From assembly GCA_031546715.1 (NCBI GenBank), contig JAVBKA010000180.1:1-6776 (forward strand): 6,776 nt of DNA. Reading direction: 5' to 3'. The translations under genes were made by a program, and so were the position numbers. Each line of letters starts with the position of its first letter. The first letter of the stretch is position 1. The DNA comes from JAVBKA01 sp031546715 (GTDB taxonomy: Bacteria; Bacillota; Clostridia; Oscillospirales; UBA929). Positions 6,406 through 6,776 of the stretch are shown here, one piece after another. Under the pieces are notes generated by a model. It was not told the DNA's origin. It was given only the letters and a program-made list of their open reading frames with translations, and made no database searches.

Positions 6406-6415
6406 TTTTTCGACA
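6406..6415 (-). promoter_or_regulatory. Second putative Spo0A binding site (0A box)
   Basis: The minus strand reads TGTCGAAAAA, identical to the site at 88-97; 15 of 17 bases agree over 87-103 and 6405-6421. It lies 55 nt before the transporter start and just upstream of a TATATT (6400-6395) that could be a -10 element lacking a good -35. That arrangement would allow regulation of a secondary promoter. The flanks ATCGT/ACGAT also make it part of a small inverted repeat. Motif evidence only. Confidence 0.38.
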
Positions 6416-6424
6416 CGATGTATC

Positions 6425-6543
6425 AGCACCGTTCTTACTGGTGCTAAAATAGCTATGTATATGCGGATTAACCCGCCAGTGAAAATATGCTACATATTTT
6501 CACGATAAGCGCAGTTGTACAGCAACGCCACCCAAGGCATTGC
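6425..6543 (-). promoter_or_regulatory. Hairpin-rich putative 5' leader of the phosphate transporter
   Basis: If transcription starts at the promoter 6583-6555 (near 6548), the mRNA has about 195 nt of leader containing consecutive hairpins. The first is GCAATGCC/GGCGTTGC (6543-6536 with 6529-6522, one wobble pair). Next is a perfect 11-bp stem GTGAAAATATG/CATATTTTCAC with a 3-nt loop (6503-6493 with 6489-6479). Then come GCGG/CCGC (6476-6473 with 6466-6463) and AGCACC/GGTGCT (6445-6440 with 6430-6425). None has a following T run, and I recognise no known riboswitch. There is no coding sequence in 6352-6753; this leader, its promoter and the flanking hairpin at 6712-6749 are what the stretch holds. 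Confidence 0.35.
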
Positions 6544-6554
6544 CACATTTGTCC

Positions 6555-6583
6555 AATATAACCATTATTCAGGAATTTTTCAA
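6555..6583 (-). promoter_or_regulatory. Predicted sigma-70/sigma-A promoter of the phosphate transporter
   Basis: On the minus strand TTGAAA (6583-6578) and TATATT (6560-6555) are spaced by exactly 17 nt, each with 5 of 6 consensus matches. The start would be near 6548, about 195 nt upstream of the TTG start codon. No other equally good pair was found between 6352 and 6711 on this strand. Confidence 0.5.
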
Positions 6584-6711
6584 ATAATGCAAGCTAGTAT
6601 AATGTAACGAAAAATGTCGCAAATGTGAAAATATTAGAATTATTTTTTATCTAAGATTAGTATAAAGAGTTGACAAGATAGAAGTTTGAGAAAAAAGTCG
6701 GTTAAAAGCAA

Positions 6712-6749
6712 ATTGAGCACAATGCGCCAAAATGCGCACTATGCTCAAT
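6712..6749 (-). terminator. Terminator-like hairpin of a gene beyond the right edge
   Basis: ATTGAGCA (6712-6719) pairs with TGCTCAAT (6742-6749). After two mismatches around one A-T pair, TGCGC (6723-6727) pairs with GCGCA (6734-6738), leaving a 6-nt loop. Read leftward the stem is followed by TTGCTTTT and, further on, TTTTTT, so it suits termination on the minus strand. It starts a few nucleotides after a possible stop codon (6756-6754). The plus-strand side lacks a T tract. Confidence 0.5.
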
Positions 6750-6753
6750 GTCG

Positions 6754-6776
6754 CTAACCAAGTATAGATCTCTCTA
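6754..6776 (-). CDS. Possible 3' end of a leftward gene cut by the window edge
   Basis: In one minus-strand frame the last codons read Glu-Arg-Ser-Ile-Leu-Gly and then TAG at 6756-6754, 5 nt before the hairpin at 6749-6712. A stop directly before a terminator-like stem facing the same way is the only support. Too little is visible to name a product, and another frame stays open leftward through the hairpin to a stop inside 6640-6660. Confidence 0.25.

Noticed and set aside
6598..6603. Perfect TATAAT on the plus strand
   Set aside because: There is no -35-like hexamer at 16-18 nt upstream and no plus-strand gene follows within the window.
6670..6675. Perfect TTGACA on the plus strand near the right edge
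   Set aside because: No -10-like hexamer lies at 16-19 nt downstream (about 6692-6700 reads AAAAAGTCG).
1..6776. Insertion sequences, tRNA/rRNA genes and CRISPR arrays
   Set aside because: No transposase-like frame, no terminal inverted repeat pair with target duplication, no cloverleaf and no regularly spaced repeats were seen.

Overview
The window looks like chromosomal DNA of a low-GC, Gram-positive, probably endospore-forming Firmicute (Clostridia or Negativicutes type; species not determinable by eye). The grounds are AT-rich intergenic DNA, strong GGGAGG-type ribosome binding sites, TTGACA/TATAAT-like promoters, a TTG start codon, and two exact copies of a Spo0A-box-like sequence (TGTCGAAAAA).

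Layout. (1) Positions 1-255 hold what looks like a divergent promoter region. The first codons of a leftward gene (start at 14) sit at the edge behind a strong RBS and promoter, and a rightward promoter (72-101) carrying a 0A-like box precedes a small gene. (2) 256-642 encodes a 128-residue Sec-secreted protein of unknown function, followed by a perfect 14-bp hairpin (653-686). (3) 810-4576 is an ABC-2-type transporter operon with overlapping genes. It contains a large permease with a degenerate M1-peptidase-like extracellular domain, split by one frameshift near 1395-1406; an ATPase (2980-3888); and a second small permease (3878-4576). (4) A bidirectional terminator lies at 4609-4637. (5) On the minus strand, 6351-4719 is a Na+/phosphate cotransporter (PNaS/NptA type) with a C-terminal PhoU-like domain, about 544 residues once two single-base frameshifts (near 6207-6209 and 6064-6067) are repaired. 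(6) The gene-free stretch 6352-6753 holds its RBS, a second 0A-like box, a hairpin-rich stretch that would be a 5' leader of about 195 nt, a good sigma-70-type promoter (6555-6583) and a terminator-like hairpin (6712-6749). That hairpin seems to end a leftward gene lying beyond the right edge.

How it works together (inference): the two permeases and the ATPase should form one membrane complex. The secreted protein lies just upstream on the same strand behind a hairpin with a weak T-tract, so partial readthrough is possible, and it may be the exporter's substrate or partner. The phosphate transporter is an independent convergent unit. All three frameshifts are single-base losses compatible with neighbouring G runs, in otherwise well-preserved genes. 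That makes sequencing or consensus error a serious alternative to genuine gene decay.
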